From the NCBI GenBank assembly GCA_029219285.1, contig JAQXTC010000221.1:1-32046 (forward strand): a stretch of DNA of 32,046 nucleotides. Direction: 5' to 3'. The notes below the pieces were generated by a model. It was not told where the DNA came from, made no database searches, and worked only from the letters and a program-made list of their open reading frames with translations. This stretch comes from Clostridiaceae bacterium. GTDB taxonomy: Bacteria; Bacillota; Clostridia; Clostridiales; Clostridiaceae. A program made the position numbers and the translations under genes. Positions 9,310 through 17,231 of this stretch are shown here, piece by piece; position 1 is the stretch's first letter, and each line of letters starts with the position of its first letter.

Positions 9310-9337
9310 ATATTAACACTTTAATTTTACATGTCAA
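9310..9337 (-). promoter_or_regulatory. Promoter of rpmG
   Basis: On the minus strand, TTGACA (9332-9337) and TAATAT (9310-9315) are 16 bases apart. The imperfect palindrome TTTGCTTG/TAAACAAA overlaps the region just downstream of the -10 box. Confidence 0.75.
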
Positions 9338-9469
9338 TATCTTTTATAATAAACACTATAATTTTTCCATTCTTAGGAATCCTCATATTAAAACCAACGA
9401 ATTAATAAATAATTGAATACTTATTTTCTTCATGGCAATAATTCTTTAATATAGAAAGGAATTGATAAC

Positions 9470-10096
9470 ATGAAGAAAGTTTCAATAGCGGTACTCTCTG
9501 TTATTTGTACCATAGGTTTATGTTTTATTATAGTTGGAGGCATAACTCTTTATAATGCATTACATAAAACTTCATTTAAAAATAAACCAACAGAAGAATT
9601 TGCCTATAATCCAGAAGAAAATACAGTGAATAATATCGATGGTAATAGTCAATCGAAAGATGATGTATTAAATGAAAACAATATTAAAGAAATAAAAGGA
9701 AGCTTACTTAAGAAAAAAATATTAAATTTATCAGATTTTATTTCAAATCTTCATTGTAAAGACTATATACTACAAAAAGGGGAAACTCTTTGTGTAATAG
9801 CTAGAAAATTCGAAAACAAATGTAATCTTAATAGTACAATTGAATTAATTACTTTAAAGAATAATTTATCCAGTCCAAATAAATTAAATGCTGGAACTCA
9901 CCTTTTAATTCCAGAAGATGCTATAAACAACGGAAATTTATACAAAGTAGCAAAAGGCGATACTTGGTATAAGATTGTAACAAACTATTATCCAGAATAT
10001 GATGTTAATTCCATTATGAATTTAGTAGTTAAAATCAATCAACTGCCAAGTAATGAATTACCTTTAGATGAAAATATTTTTTTACCTGCAGTATAG
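9470..10096 (+). CDS. Membrane-anchored protein with two LysM-like domains
   Basis: A 208-aa protein with one hydrophobic N-terminal segment (residues about 5-27) and no lipobox cysteine or clear cleavage site, so probably an N-terminal membrane anchor with the rest outside. After a polar linker, residues about 97-146 form a LysM domain (ILQKGETLCVIARKF ... LNAGTHLLIPE). Residues about 155-207 form a second, more divergent one (YKVAKGDTWYKIV ... DENIFLPAV). LysM domains bind peptidoglycan glycan chains. No catalytic domain is present. The ribosome binding site AAAGGAATTGAT is good. The gene is followed at once by the 31-bp hairpin at 10098-10164. Role is likely cell-wall attachment or sensing. 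Confidence 0.8.
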   Translation: MKKVSIAVLSVICTIGLCFIIVGGITLYNALHKTSFKNKPTEEFAYNPEENTVNNIDGNSQSKDDVLNENNIKEIKGSLLKKKILNLSDFISNLHCKDYILQKGETLCVIARKFENKCNLNSTIELITLKNNLSSPNKLNAGTHLLIPEDAINNGNLYKVAKGDTWYKIVTNYYPEYDVNSIMNLVVKINQLPSNELPLDENIFLPAV

Positions 10097-10097
10097 A

Positions 10098-10164
10098 AAA
10101 TGAGGTGTGTTATGATTCATCCCTTGTCAAGTAGACAAGGGATGAATCATAACACACCTCATTT
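10098..10164. repeat. Giant perfect palindrome, probable bidirectional terminator and repeat element copy
   Basis: A perfect 31-bp stem (10098-10128 with 10134-10164) around the loop AAGTA. It sits between two convergent genes and includes the stop codon of the minus-strand gene, so it can end both transcripts. Its apex CCCTTGTCAAGTAGACAAGGG matches the apex of the palindrome at 18251-18287, with a compensated base-pair change. Confidence 0.85.
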
Positions 10165-10402
10165 ATTTTACTTCTATTTCTTTTATTTCTGTTCCTGCAC
10201 TTGTACATGCTGCTAGAATAAATGGCTTATAGTAATTACTTACTTTTTGTTTGCTTAATTCATCCTTACAAGTCCATATAAGTTTAGTTCCATTAACTTC
10301 AGCACTATCAAATCCATATACAAAAAACTTCTTATAATACTTATCCGAAATTTCCTTTTTAAGTATTTCTCTTATTTTTTCAACAAGCTCTTCAGTCTCC
10401 AT
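10163..10402 (-). CDS. 79-aa protein resembling DnaA domain I
   Basis: A short soluble protein with ribosome binding site GGAGG before the ATG. Its length and pattern follow the N-terminal protein-interaction domain of DnaA: an N-terminal helix LVEKIREILKKEIS, a beta hairpin around VNGTKLIWTC, a polar helix, a Y-containing turn where DnaA has its E-x-R-Y segment, and a final strand IKEIEVK. No AAA+ or DNA-binding domain follows, so it would be a stand-alone domain I. This comes from pattern comparison by eye. Its function is unknown; DnaA domain I normally binds DnaB-type helicase and initiation regulators such as SirA. It is convergent with the LysM gene. Confidence 0.65.
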   Translation of the reverse strand: METEELVEKIREILKKEISDKYYKKFFVYGFDSAEVNGTKLIWTCKDELSKQKVSNYYKPFILAACTSAGTEIKEIEVK

Positions 10403-10552
10403 CTTTATCCTCCATCAACTAAGTTATAACTTTTTTATTTCTTTATCATAAAAATCAATTCTTCTTTTTCATAATACCTAAGATTATATATAATTATTCC
10501 TTAAATTCCAGAACCCCCCAATACTATAATACATAAAAATCTCTCCAATAAC

Positions 10553-10583
10553 TTGACCTAGAGATTACTCTAGATAATATACT
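10553..10583 (+). promoter_or_regulatory. MerR-type promoter with spacer operator
   Basis: TTGACC (10553-10558) and TATACT (10578-10583) are 19 bases apart, the over-long spacing typical of MerR-activated promoters. The spacer carries the inverted repeat CTAGAG-ATTA-CTCTAG (10558-10573). It points at the SDR remnant, so the operator has outlived its gene. Confidence 0.65.
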
Positions 10584-10613
10584 GCAATTGTAACATATTT
10601 TAGGATGTATTTT

Positions 10614-10688
10614 ATGAATAAAAAAAATAACTATATCGTAATTACAGGGGCTAGCTCTGGAATATTGAATTATCAACTTATCTTATAA
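10614..10688 (+). pseudogene. N-terminal remnant of a short-chain dehydrogenase (SDR)
   Basis: After AGGATG, an ATG opens a 24-codon frame reading MNKKNNYIVITGASSGI, the first strand and nucleotide-binding glycine motif TGxxxGI of classical SDR oxidoreductases. The sequence then changes abruptly and stops at 10688, exactly at the 3' end of the FliB gene on the other strand. All catalytic parts (Tyr-x3-Lys) are missing. It is a deletion remnant that kept its promoter. Confidence 0.75.
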
Positions 10689-11900
10689 TAAAGTTTTAGT
10701 AAATTCCATATTATCAAATTCGTTTTCTTTTAAGTAACTTAACACATCTTCTAAGAAATTTTTATGATGTTCTATAGTCTTAACAAATACTTGTATAGAA
10801 CTTATTATTTCCTCTTCAGTTTCTTTTTTATTATTTAAATACTTACCCACTAAATAGAATCTAATAAATGAATACCTAAATAAAAGCATCATAAACCCAT
10901 CAAAAATATATTCACTCTCTGTAAATGGGAACAAGTTACCATACATAAAGTTTGCTAGATAGTTTTCAAAAATATAACTGTTTTCTTTAATGTTATTCTC
11001 TTCATAATTTTTAAAAGCATATATATAGAAATCCTTGTTTTCCATAATAGGAATTTTAGACTCAAGCTTTAATCCTTCAATAACCTTCTTTGTATCTTCA
11101 ACAAAGAAAGGACTTTCAACTTCATTAAATACATCTAACTTTTCAAGCATATCCTTAAAGAAAGCTATTTGAAGCATGTAATTCATCTCATTCTTATCGT
11201 AATCTTTAGATTTTTTGTCCATATTATACTTATTTATATAGTGTGAAGCTTCATTAAAGTTATATTCAAACTTTTCTTGTAATCCTTCTAAAAAATCACC
11301 TAGAATAAATAATCTTTGATCAATGGTATACTTCCTATTTTGAATTATTTCTAAAGATTTCTTCCTCATTTCATTAAAATACTTTAATGGATGATTTTTA
11401 ACATCCTTAGATTTAGTATCTATATAACCTGACACTATGTGTTTACCTAAATTGATATTACTAACTTCAAAATTAATACCACTCTTTTTAGCTAAAAGTA
11501 TTCTTGCAGCTTCTGGACATGCAACATCCAACGACATTTCGTAATTATTATCAACTATATTCATTACCCTCGGATAACATGTACACACATTAGATAAATA
11601 ATCCTCACCTAAATTTGAATAAATCATACAAAGGTTATTATCATCCAAAAATGCACATCTCTTCCCTTTCTTTAATTTAACTCTTCCATAATCCACATCA
11701 TCGGAAGTACAATATACATTATTATGAATATTTTTTTGAAACATCTTCTTCATTTCATCATTTTTAACTTTAAAATATCTTTTAAAGCTTATTTTATCAA
11801 TATCTATATCCCAGCCAGCACAACAGCTGTCTTCACATTCTCCACCTATACATTTAAACTCCTTAAGATACTTAGGAGATTTCAACTTTATTTTACTCAT
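10683..11900 (-). CDS. fliB: FliB-like flagellin lysine-N-methylase
   Basis: A 405-aa protein, the usual length for FliB. The N-terminus holds the cysteine cluster GGECEDSCCAGWDIDID, and a second cluster follows near residues 80-110 (CAFLDDNNLC ... CTCYPR). These are the conserved metal- or cluster-binding cysteines of the YkgJ/FliB group. The C-terminal two thirds are helical and poorly conserved. FliB methylates lysines of flagellin in Salmonella; in clostridia the name is usually given by homology. No flagellar gene is nearby, so the target is not shown by context. The ribosome binding site GAGGAAAATG is close to the ATG. The gene ends over the SDR remnant. Confidence 0.8.
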   Translation of the reverse strand: MSKIKLKSPKYLKEFKCIGGECEDSCCAGWDIDIDKISFKRYFKVKNDEMKKMFQKNIHNNVYCTSDDVDYGRVKLKKGKRCAFLDDNNLCMIYSNLGEDYLSNVCTCYPRVMNIVDNNYEMSLDVACPEAARILLAKKSGINFEVSNINLGKHIVSGYIDTKSKDVKNHPLKYFNEMRKKSLEIIQNRKYTIDQRLFILGDFLEGLQEKFEYNFNEASHYINKYNMDKKSKDYDKNEMNYMLQIAFFKDMLEKLDVFNEVESPFFVEDTKKVIEGLKLESKIPIMENKDFYIYAFKNYEENNIKENSYIFENYLANFMYGNLFPFTESEYIFDGFMMLLFRYSFIRFYLVGKYLNNKKETEEEIISSIQVFVKTIEHHKNFLEDVLSYLKENEFDNMEFTKTLL

Positions 11901-11994
11901 AACATTTTCCTCTTAAAGCACATTAAATTTCATTATTTATTATAACCTACAGAATATCTTATTCAAACATCATCTTTTATTTTCTAATAATAAG

Positions 11995-12022
11995 CGAGGT
12001 ACTTTTATACATAAGTACCTCG
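11995..12022 (-). terminator. Terminator after the siderophore/MFS operon
   Basis: A 10-bp stem (11995-12004 with 12013-12022) with an 8-base loop, four bases past the stop codon of the MFS gene. The T-run is weak. Confidence 0.6.
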
Positions 12023-12025
12023 TAA

Positions 12026-13252
12026 TTATTCAAGACTTTTTACATTCCACTTAACAAAAACAACTAGTGCAATATTAAGTATTGTAGTTATTATAAATAT
12101 AATGCTTAATGATAAATTTTCAATTAACTGACCATATAAAATTTGACCTGGCGGAACACTTATTGTAGCTACAGCCACTGAAAAAGCAGATACACGCCCT
12201 AGCATTTCAGATGGCACCTCCTTTTGTATAAAAGTAAGAGTTAATACATTGGATAAAGCTAAAGATAGCATAATAAACATACCACCTATGGCAAAGATTC
12301 CAGCCATTAAATAAGCATTAAGATTTAAGAATACAAGTATGCACATTATTAAAACTCCAAAAATCATTGGCAAATATGTATAGTGAACTTTCTTCATAAT
12401 AAACATATTGGGTTTCACACTTATCCAAAAGCCACCAATTATCATTCCACAAACACATATTGCTTCAACTATTCCATAAATCTGAGATGAGAGTCCTAGT
12501 TTAATATTAATGAAATATGGAGCAATTATTGATAATATAGGTACAAGTGAAATATTACCCAAAGCATAAGATATTATTATCCCCAATATTATCTTCTTAT
12601 TTTTCTTTAAATAGTAAAAACTCTTTCCCATATCAATAAATGAATCTCTTAATAAATCTATTGATATAGCGAATTTTTCTTGTTTTTTAACATCTGGAAT
12701 AACTAAAAACATCTCCATAATCGCTGAAAACAAAAAGCTTATTGCATTAATAATCACTATTGCTTTTATACCAAAAAATCCATAAATCACTCCAGCCAAT
12801 ATTGGCCCAGCTACATTTACAATAGACCCTACTTGATTAATTATCCCATTAGCTGATGTTAATTTTTCTTCTTCTACAATCTGTGGAATAGATGCAGAGA
12901 CAGCCGGAGAATAAATAGTTGCACATATTGACAGAATAAACATGACTATTCCTACAATAACTTCATGATCTCTTCCTTGAAATAATATTATTGAATATAG
13001 ACCTATAATTATTGAACAAATCACATCCAAAACTACCATTATCTTTTTTCTATTCACATTATCTGAAAGCCATCCCGCAATAGGAGCAAAGAGAATATAA
13101 GGAATTATGGATATTGCTAAAATATTTGCAAATGCTACTGTACTACCTGTAAATTCAAGCAGGTAAAGTGACATACTAAATCTTTGAATTGCATTACCTA
13201 AAAGAGAAATAATCTGTCCAATTAATATTATTAAAAAGTTTTTATTTCTCAT
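12026..13252 (-). CDS. MFS exporter coupled to the siderophore uptake operon
   Basis: A 408-aa protein with about 12 hydrophobic helices and the MFS loop 2-3 signature GWLSDNVNRKK. It resembles the MFS_3/EntS-macrolide-efflux branch (LLEFTGSTVAFA near the start). The start codon overlaps the stop of the ABC ATPase gene by four bases (ATGA), so it is translationally coupled and under the same Fur-type promoter. Exporters of this group secrete siderophores or drugs. By context it may export a siderophore or its breakdown product, but no siderophore synthesis gene is in the window, so this stays inference. Confidence 0.82.
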   Translation of the reverse strand: MRNKNFLIILIGQIISLLGNAIQRFSMSLYLLEFTGSTVAFANILAISIIPYILFAPIAGWLSDNVNRKKIMVVLDVICSIIIGLYSIILFQGRDHEVIVGIVMFILSICATIYSPAVSASIPQIVEEEKLTSANGIINQVGSIVNVAGPILAGVIYGFFGIKAIVIINAISFLFSAIMEMFLVIPDVKKQEKFAISIDLLRDSFIDMGKSFYYLKKNKKIILGIIISYALGNISLVPILSIIAPYFINIKLGLSSQIYGIVEAICVCGMIIGGFWISVKPNMFIMKKVHYTYLPMIFGVLIMCILVFLNLNAYLMAGIFAIGGMFIMLSLALSNVLTLTFIQKEVPSEMLGRVSAFSVAVATISVPPGQILYGQLIENLSLSIIFIITTILNIALVVFVKWNVKSLE

Positions 13253-14043
13253 TTAGCCTCCCTCAATAATTCATATTCTGTGCAAATTGGATATTCACCA
13301 TTTTCGCTCATTCTTAAGCTTGCTTCTATTCCATATATCTCTTTTAAATTTTCTTTATTAATAACATCCATAGGTTTGCCTTCACAAATAATTTTTCCTT
13401 TTTTTAAACCGATTATATTATCAGCAAATCTACATGCATTGTTAAGCTCATGAAGAACAATAACAACTGTTATTTTCTTTTCTCTATTAAGTTTTTGAAG
13501 CACTTCTAATACTTCAAGTTGATAAGACATATCTAAATAAGTTGTAGGCTCATCAAGCATTATAATTTCAGTCTCTTGTGCTAAAGCGAAAGCAATCCAT
13601 GCTCTTTGTCTTTGGCCGCCTGATAAATTCTCTACTCCTCTATCAGCAAATTCAGTAAGCCCTGTTTCTTTAATCGCCCAATCAATAATATCTTTATCAT
13701 GTTTTTTTAATCCACCTATCATTTTTTGATGAGGAAAACGTCCAAAAGCTACAAGTTCTCTTACTGTTAATCCACTTGGGCACACAGGTCCTTGAGGAAG
13801 GAAAGCAACTTCTTTTGCTATATCTTTTTCTTTTACTTCTTTTATATTTTTTTTATTTATAAAAATATCACCATTTTTAGCTTTATTGATTCTTGCGATA
13901 GTTTTCAAAAGCGTTGATTTACCACAGCCATTAGAACCAATTATTATACTAACTTGCCCTTTAGGTATAGATAAATCCATATCTTTAATTATCGTGTTAT
14001 TTTCATAAGCTACTTCTAAATTTTTCACACTAATAGCTTCCAT
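13249..14043 (-). CDS. Ferric-siderophore ABC transporter ATPase (FhuC/FepC-like)
   Basis: A 264-aa ABC ATPase with Walker A GSNGCGKST near residue 37, Q-loop LPQGP, signature LSGGQRQRAWIA, Walker B IIMLDEPTTYLD and the H-loop histidine in VLHELNN. The motif spacing is that of FhuC/FepC/BtuD importers that power uptake of iron chelates. The gene lies two bases after the second permease gene and overlaps the MFS gene. Confidence 0.93.
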   Translation of the reverse strand: MEAISVKNLEVAYENNTIIKDMDLSIPKGQVSIIIGSNGCGKSTLLKTIARINKAKNGDIFINKKNIKEVKEKDIAKEVAFLPQGPVCPSGLTVRELVAFGRFPHQKMIGGLKKHDKDIIDWAIKETGLTEFADRGVENLSGGQRQRAWIAFALAQETEIIMLDEPTTYLDMSYQLEVLEVLQKLNREKKITVVIVLHELNNACRFADNIIGLKKGKIICEGKPMDVINKENLKEIYGIEASLRMSENGEYPICTEYELLREAK

Positions 14044-14045
14044 AA

Positions 14046-15053
14046 TTATTTCTCCTTCATCATTAAATAAATAAAATATGGTACTCCAAATATTGAAACT
14101 GTTATTCCTGCTGGTATCTCAATTGGAGAAAATAAGTTTCTTGATACTGCATCTGCAAGAAGCACAATTATACTTCCTATCATTGCTGATACAACAATAG
14201 AGTTTTTATGATAAGGCCCAACTAACCTTTTAGCAATATGAGGAGATACTAATCCTAAAAATCCAATATTACCTGCAAAAGCTGTTGCTGTGCCTGCTAA
14301 TATAACTGCAAAAGATAAAAATTTCTTTCTTTGCTTTTCTAGATTTAATCCTAGCGATATAGAAAGTTCATCAGAAAGACTTAATACATCTAATGTTTTA
14401 TTATTAAGTAAAATAATAATAAACATAAAAGTAACAATGGGAATAATTACCTTAGCATAGCTCCATCCTGAGCCCCAAAGACTTCCTGAAGTCCATACTA
14501 AAACTCTATTATAATCACCGACACCGCCTCTGAATGTAAAGAAAGTTATAAATGCATTAAGACCTGCATTTATTCCAAGTCCGGTTAATAAAAGTCTTTT
14601 AGGCCTTATTCCATTTTTACTTGAAAGCATATAGATTATAAAAGCTGAAATTCCTGCTCCCAGAATAGCCATGAAAGGTAATACAAAAATTGACATTTGT
14701 CCAAGTTTACTATAATAAGTGCCTGTTTGATATGTAATAAAAATAACCGCTGCTACTGATGCTCCTGCATTAATACCTATAATCCCTGTATCTGCCAAAT
14801 CATTTTTGGTTATTGTTTGTAAAATAGCTCCAGCTGTTGATAAAGCAATTGCTACAAAAATTCCAACTAGAGCCCTTGGTAGTCTTATAGATAAAACAGC
14901 AGTATTTTGACTTCTGTTACCATTACCCAAGAGAGTGTTAATAACTTCCATAGGTGAAATGCTATAAGTCCCCCAACAAAGTGAAATAACAAAGGAGAAA
15001 AATAATAATATTGATAAAACTATTAAAATTATAGATAATCTTTTTTTCTTCAT
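14046..15053 (-). CDS. FecCD-family iron-siderophore permease, second subunit
   Basis: A 335-aa protein of about ten transmembrane helices. FecCD motifs are visible: IRLPRALVGIFVA near the N-terminus, GLVSPHIAKRLVG (coupling-helix region contacting the ATPase) near residue 275 and EIPAGITVSIFGVPYF near the end. It overlaps the first permease gene by one base and would form the heterodimeric membrane channel with it. Confidence 0.93.
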   Translation of the reverse strand: MKKKRLSIILIVLSILLFFSFVISLCWGTYSISPMEVINTLLGNGNRSQNTAVLSIRLPRALVGIFVAIALSTAGAILQTITKNDLADTGIIGINAGASVAAVIFITYQTGTYYSKLGQMSIFVLPFMAILGAGISAFIIYMLSSKNGIRPKRLLLTGLGINAGLNAFITFFTFRGGVGDYNRVLVWTSGSLWGSGWSYAKVIIPIVTFMFIIILLNNKTLDVLSLSDELSISLGLNLEKQRKKFLSFAVILAGTATAFAGNIGFLGLVSPHIAKRLVGPYHKNSIVVSAMIGSIIVLLADAVSRNLFSPIEIPAGITVSIFGVPYFIYLMMKEK

Positions 15054-16045
15054 TATCCCCTCTCCTTTCTAGCTGCTGCAATAAAAAATGGTATGCCAAT
15101 TAATGTTGTAAAAACACCTATAGGTGTTTCATAAGGATCAAATACCATTCTTGCTGCAACATCAGCAAAAACTAATAAAACTGCTCCAAGTAAAAATGAA
15201 CAAGGAATATTTTTTCTATAATCTTCACCTAATAATTTTCTAACTATCTGCGGTACTATAAGCCCTACAAAAACAATATTCTTACCAACTGCAACAGCTG
15301 CTGCTATCATAGGTATCATTACCAATAATGTAATCAATCTTATTTTATCTGGATTTTCTCCAAGCCCTATAGCAACATCATCACCAAGATTTAAAATATT
15401 AATTTTAGTAGATAAAAAGCAGGCAATTATTAATCCTACTATTGCAATAATACTAACAAGCCTAAAATCTTGCCAACTAGCATTTCTAAATCCACCAGAT
15501 ACCCAAAAGCCAACCATTTGAGATTGATTAGAAAGTAATCCTATTATTGTTGTTAATGATATGAAAAAAGTACTAATAGCGGTTCCTGCTAAAAGTATTT
15601 TTGCTATTGAATTATTATTTGCTTTTTGGGTTATAAATCCTAAAACTATAATTCCAGTAATGAATGATCCTATTAGGGATGCTATCATAGAATTTTGAGT
15701 TGTTATTGAAATTTCAGAAGCAAAAAAAATAGCAATTACTAAAGTAGCACCTTGACTTATACCAAGTATTGAAGGTTCAGCTATAGGATTTTTGGTAACT
15801 CCTTGAATCATAGCTCCTGTAACTCCTAAAATTCCTCCTGTAAATAATACAGAAAGAGCTCTTGGTATTCTTACATCCCTAACGAGCATAAGTTCTAAAC
15901 TTTCATTGTAATTAAAAATACTGTCATAAATATTTGAAAAAGTAATAGAGACAGATCCTAGCCTTACGGCTAGAATCAGTCCTCCAATTAAAAGTAACAA
16001 ACTAATTATGACAAATACCATCAACTTTTTATTACTTTGTTCCAT
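15053..16045 (-). CDS. FecCD-family iron-siderophore permease, first subunit
   Basis: A 330-aa membrane protein with the same layout as its neighbour: VRDVRIPRALSVLFTGGILG, TKNPIAEPSILGISQGA, GLIVPQIVRKLLG (coupling helix) and ETPIGVFTTLIGIPFF. It starts inside the 3' end of the binding-protein gene (14-base overlap), which implies coupled translation. Confidence 0.93.
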   Translation of the reverse strand: MEQSNKKLMVFVIISLLLLIGGLILAVRLGSVSITFSNIYDSIFNYNESLELMLVRDVRIPRALSVLFTGGILGVTGAMIQGVTKNPIAEPSILGISQGATLVIAIFFASEISITTQNSMIASLIGSFITGIIVLGFITQKANNNSIAKILLAGTAISTFFISLTTIIGLLSNQSQMVGFWVSGGFRNASWQDFRLVSIIAIVGLIIACFLSTKINILNLGDDVAIGLGENPDKIRLITLLVMIPMIAAAVAVGKNIVFVGLIVPQIVRKLLGEDYRKNIPCSFLLGAVLLVFADVAARMVFDPYETPIGVFTTLIGIPFFIAAARKERG

Positions 16046-16979
16046 TTAACATATCACCTATTTCACCAACTAATATTTCTCTGCCTATTGAGCTATAACC
16101 TTGATTGAAGTATGGTGATGCTCCAAGTTTTACAACATGACCTTCCTTAACGGCTGGTATACCATTCCATATAGCATTGCTTTCTAACTGTGCAAGATCT
16201 GCTTCTGTAGCCATTAAGAATATATAATCAGCATTAATTGCTGCTAACCCTTCATAAGTTACAACAGGTAAGCTTATATTACTTTGCTCAGGCATTCCTG
16301 CTGGCTTTGCAAGTCCCATATCTTCATATAAAACGCTTCCAAATCCTGCTCCATCAAATACAAAGAATTGATCACCACTTGCTAAAAATGAAAGATATGT
16401 TGTATTTTCACCATACTCTGCTTTAATCTTATCGCCGGCTTCTTTAGCTTTTGTTTCATAATCAACAATCCACTTATTAGCAACCTCTTCCTTACCAAAT
16501 ACCTTTGCAAAAGACTTTATGTCTTCCTTCCAATTTAATGCTTCAAGTTGTATCATTACTGTAGGTGCTATTTCACTTAACTGATCATACATTTTCTCTT
16601 GAACAGTTGATATAATAATTAAATCTGGATTTAAATTCATAACTGCTTCCACATCCATTGTGTCTTGCATACTATATCCTAAAATTTCAGCACCACTTAA
16701 AGTGTCTTGTAAATATGTAGGAAACTTAGTATAGTCATATGCATCACTATTAGCTGTTCCAACTACTTTATAACCTAAAATAGATAAGATATCACTATTC
16801 CCACTTAAATCCACTATTCTTTGAGGATTTTTTGGTATTTCAACGTCTCCTCTTACATCTGTAACTGTCACAGTTTCTATTTTTGAACTCTTTTCATCTG
16901 AAGCTGCACTTCCACATCCAACAAGCATCATTGCACTCATTGCCAATGCTCCTAAAATCACTAATAATTTTTTCTTCAT
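16032..16979 (-). CDS. Siderophore-binding lipoprotein of the ABC importer
   Basis: A 315-aa lipoprotein. The signal peptide has MKKK, a hydrophobic core and the lipobox LVGC, giving lipid attachment at the cysteine near residue 22. The mature part is a FhuD/FecB-type periplasmic-binding fold: PKNPQRIVDLSG at the first strand, LNPDLIIIST in the first lobe, a long connecting helix near residues 165-190, and the second lobe ending EILVGEIGDMLNG. It captures the ferric chelate outside the membrane. A TTG four codons upstream is in frame, but GGAGG is spaced for the ATG at 16979. It is the first gene of a five-gene operon under the Fur-type promoter at 17036-17064. Confidence 0.93.
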   Translation of the reverse strand: MKKKLLVILGALAMSAMMLVGCGSAASDEKSSKIETVTVTDVRGDVEIPKNPQRIVDLSGNSDILSILGYKVVGTANSDAYDYTKFPTYLQDTLSGAEILGYSMQDTMDVEAVMNLNPDLIIISTVQEKMYDQLSEIAPTVMIQLEALNWKEDIKSFAKVFGKEEVANKWIVDYETKAKEAGDKIKAEYGENTTYLSFLASGDQFFVFDGAGFGSVLYEDMGLAKPAGMPEQSNISLPVVTYEGLAAINADYIFLMATEADLAQLESNAIWNGIPAVKEGHVVKLGASPYFNQGYSSIGREILVGEIGDMLNGTK

Positions 16980-17035
16980 AAATACCTCCAACGTTATCTA
17001 AACTTTCATGTAATTATCATTTATTTTACAAATCG

Positions 17036-17064
17036 ATTGTATATGATATTCATTCTCATTTCAA
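17036..17064 (-). promoter_or_regulatory. Promoter of the siderophore operon
   Basis: On the minus strand, TTGAAA (17059-17064) and TACAAT (17036-17041) are 17 bases apart. The Fur-like box fills the spacer. Confidence 0.75.
17044..17058. promoter_or_regulatory. Fur box in the siderophore operon promoter
   Basis: Minus-strand TGAGAAT-G-AATATCA fits the 7-1-7 Fur consensus TGATAAT-N-ATTATCA at 12 of 14 positions. It lies between the -35 and -10 boxes, so iron-loaded Fur would block the polymerase. Confidence 0.75.
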
Positions 17065-17158
17065 TTGTTGCAACCAATTTAATAATTTTATCATCTAATT
17101 TCATAATTTCTTTTCCACCTCCTATTTTTATTTTCCCCAGCCTAGAAAAAATAATTTA

Positions 17159-17186
17159 TTGAATTTTAATATTAAACATTTATAAT
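17159..17186 (+). promoter_or_regulatory. Promoter of the AraC-family regulator gene
   Basis: TTGAAT (17159-17164) and TATAAT (17181-17186) are 16 bases apart, 45 bases before the start codon and divergent from the siderophore promoter. Confidence 0.65.
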
Positions 17187-17231
17187 AATTTTTATAAGAT
17201 TCTTAGGTATTATACAAATGAGGGTAAATTA

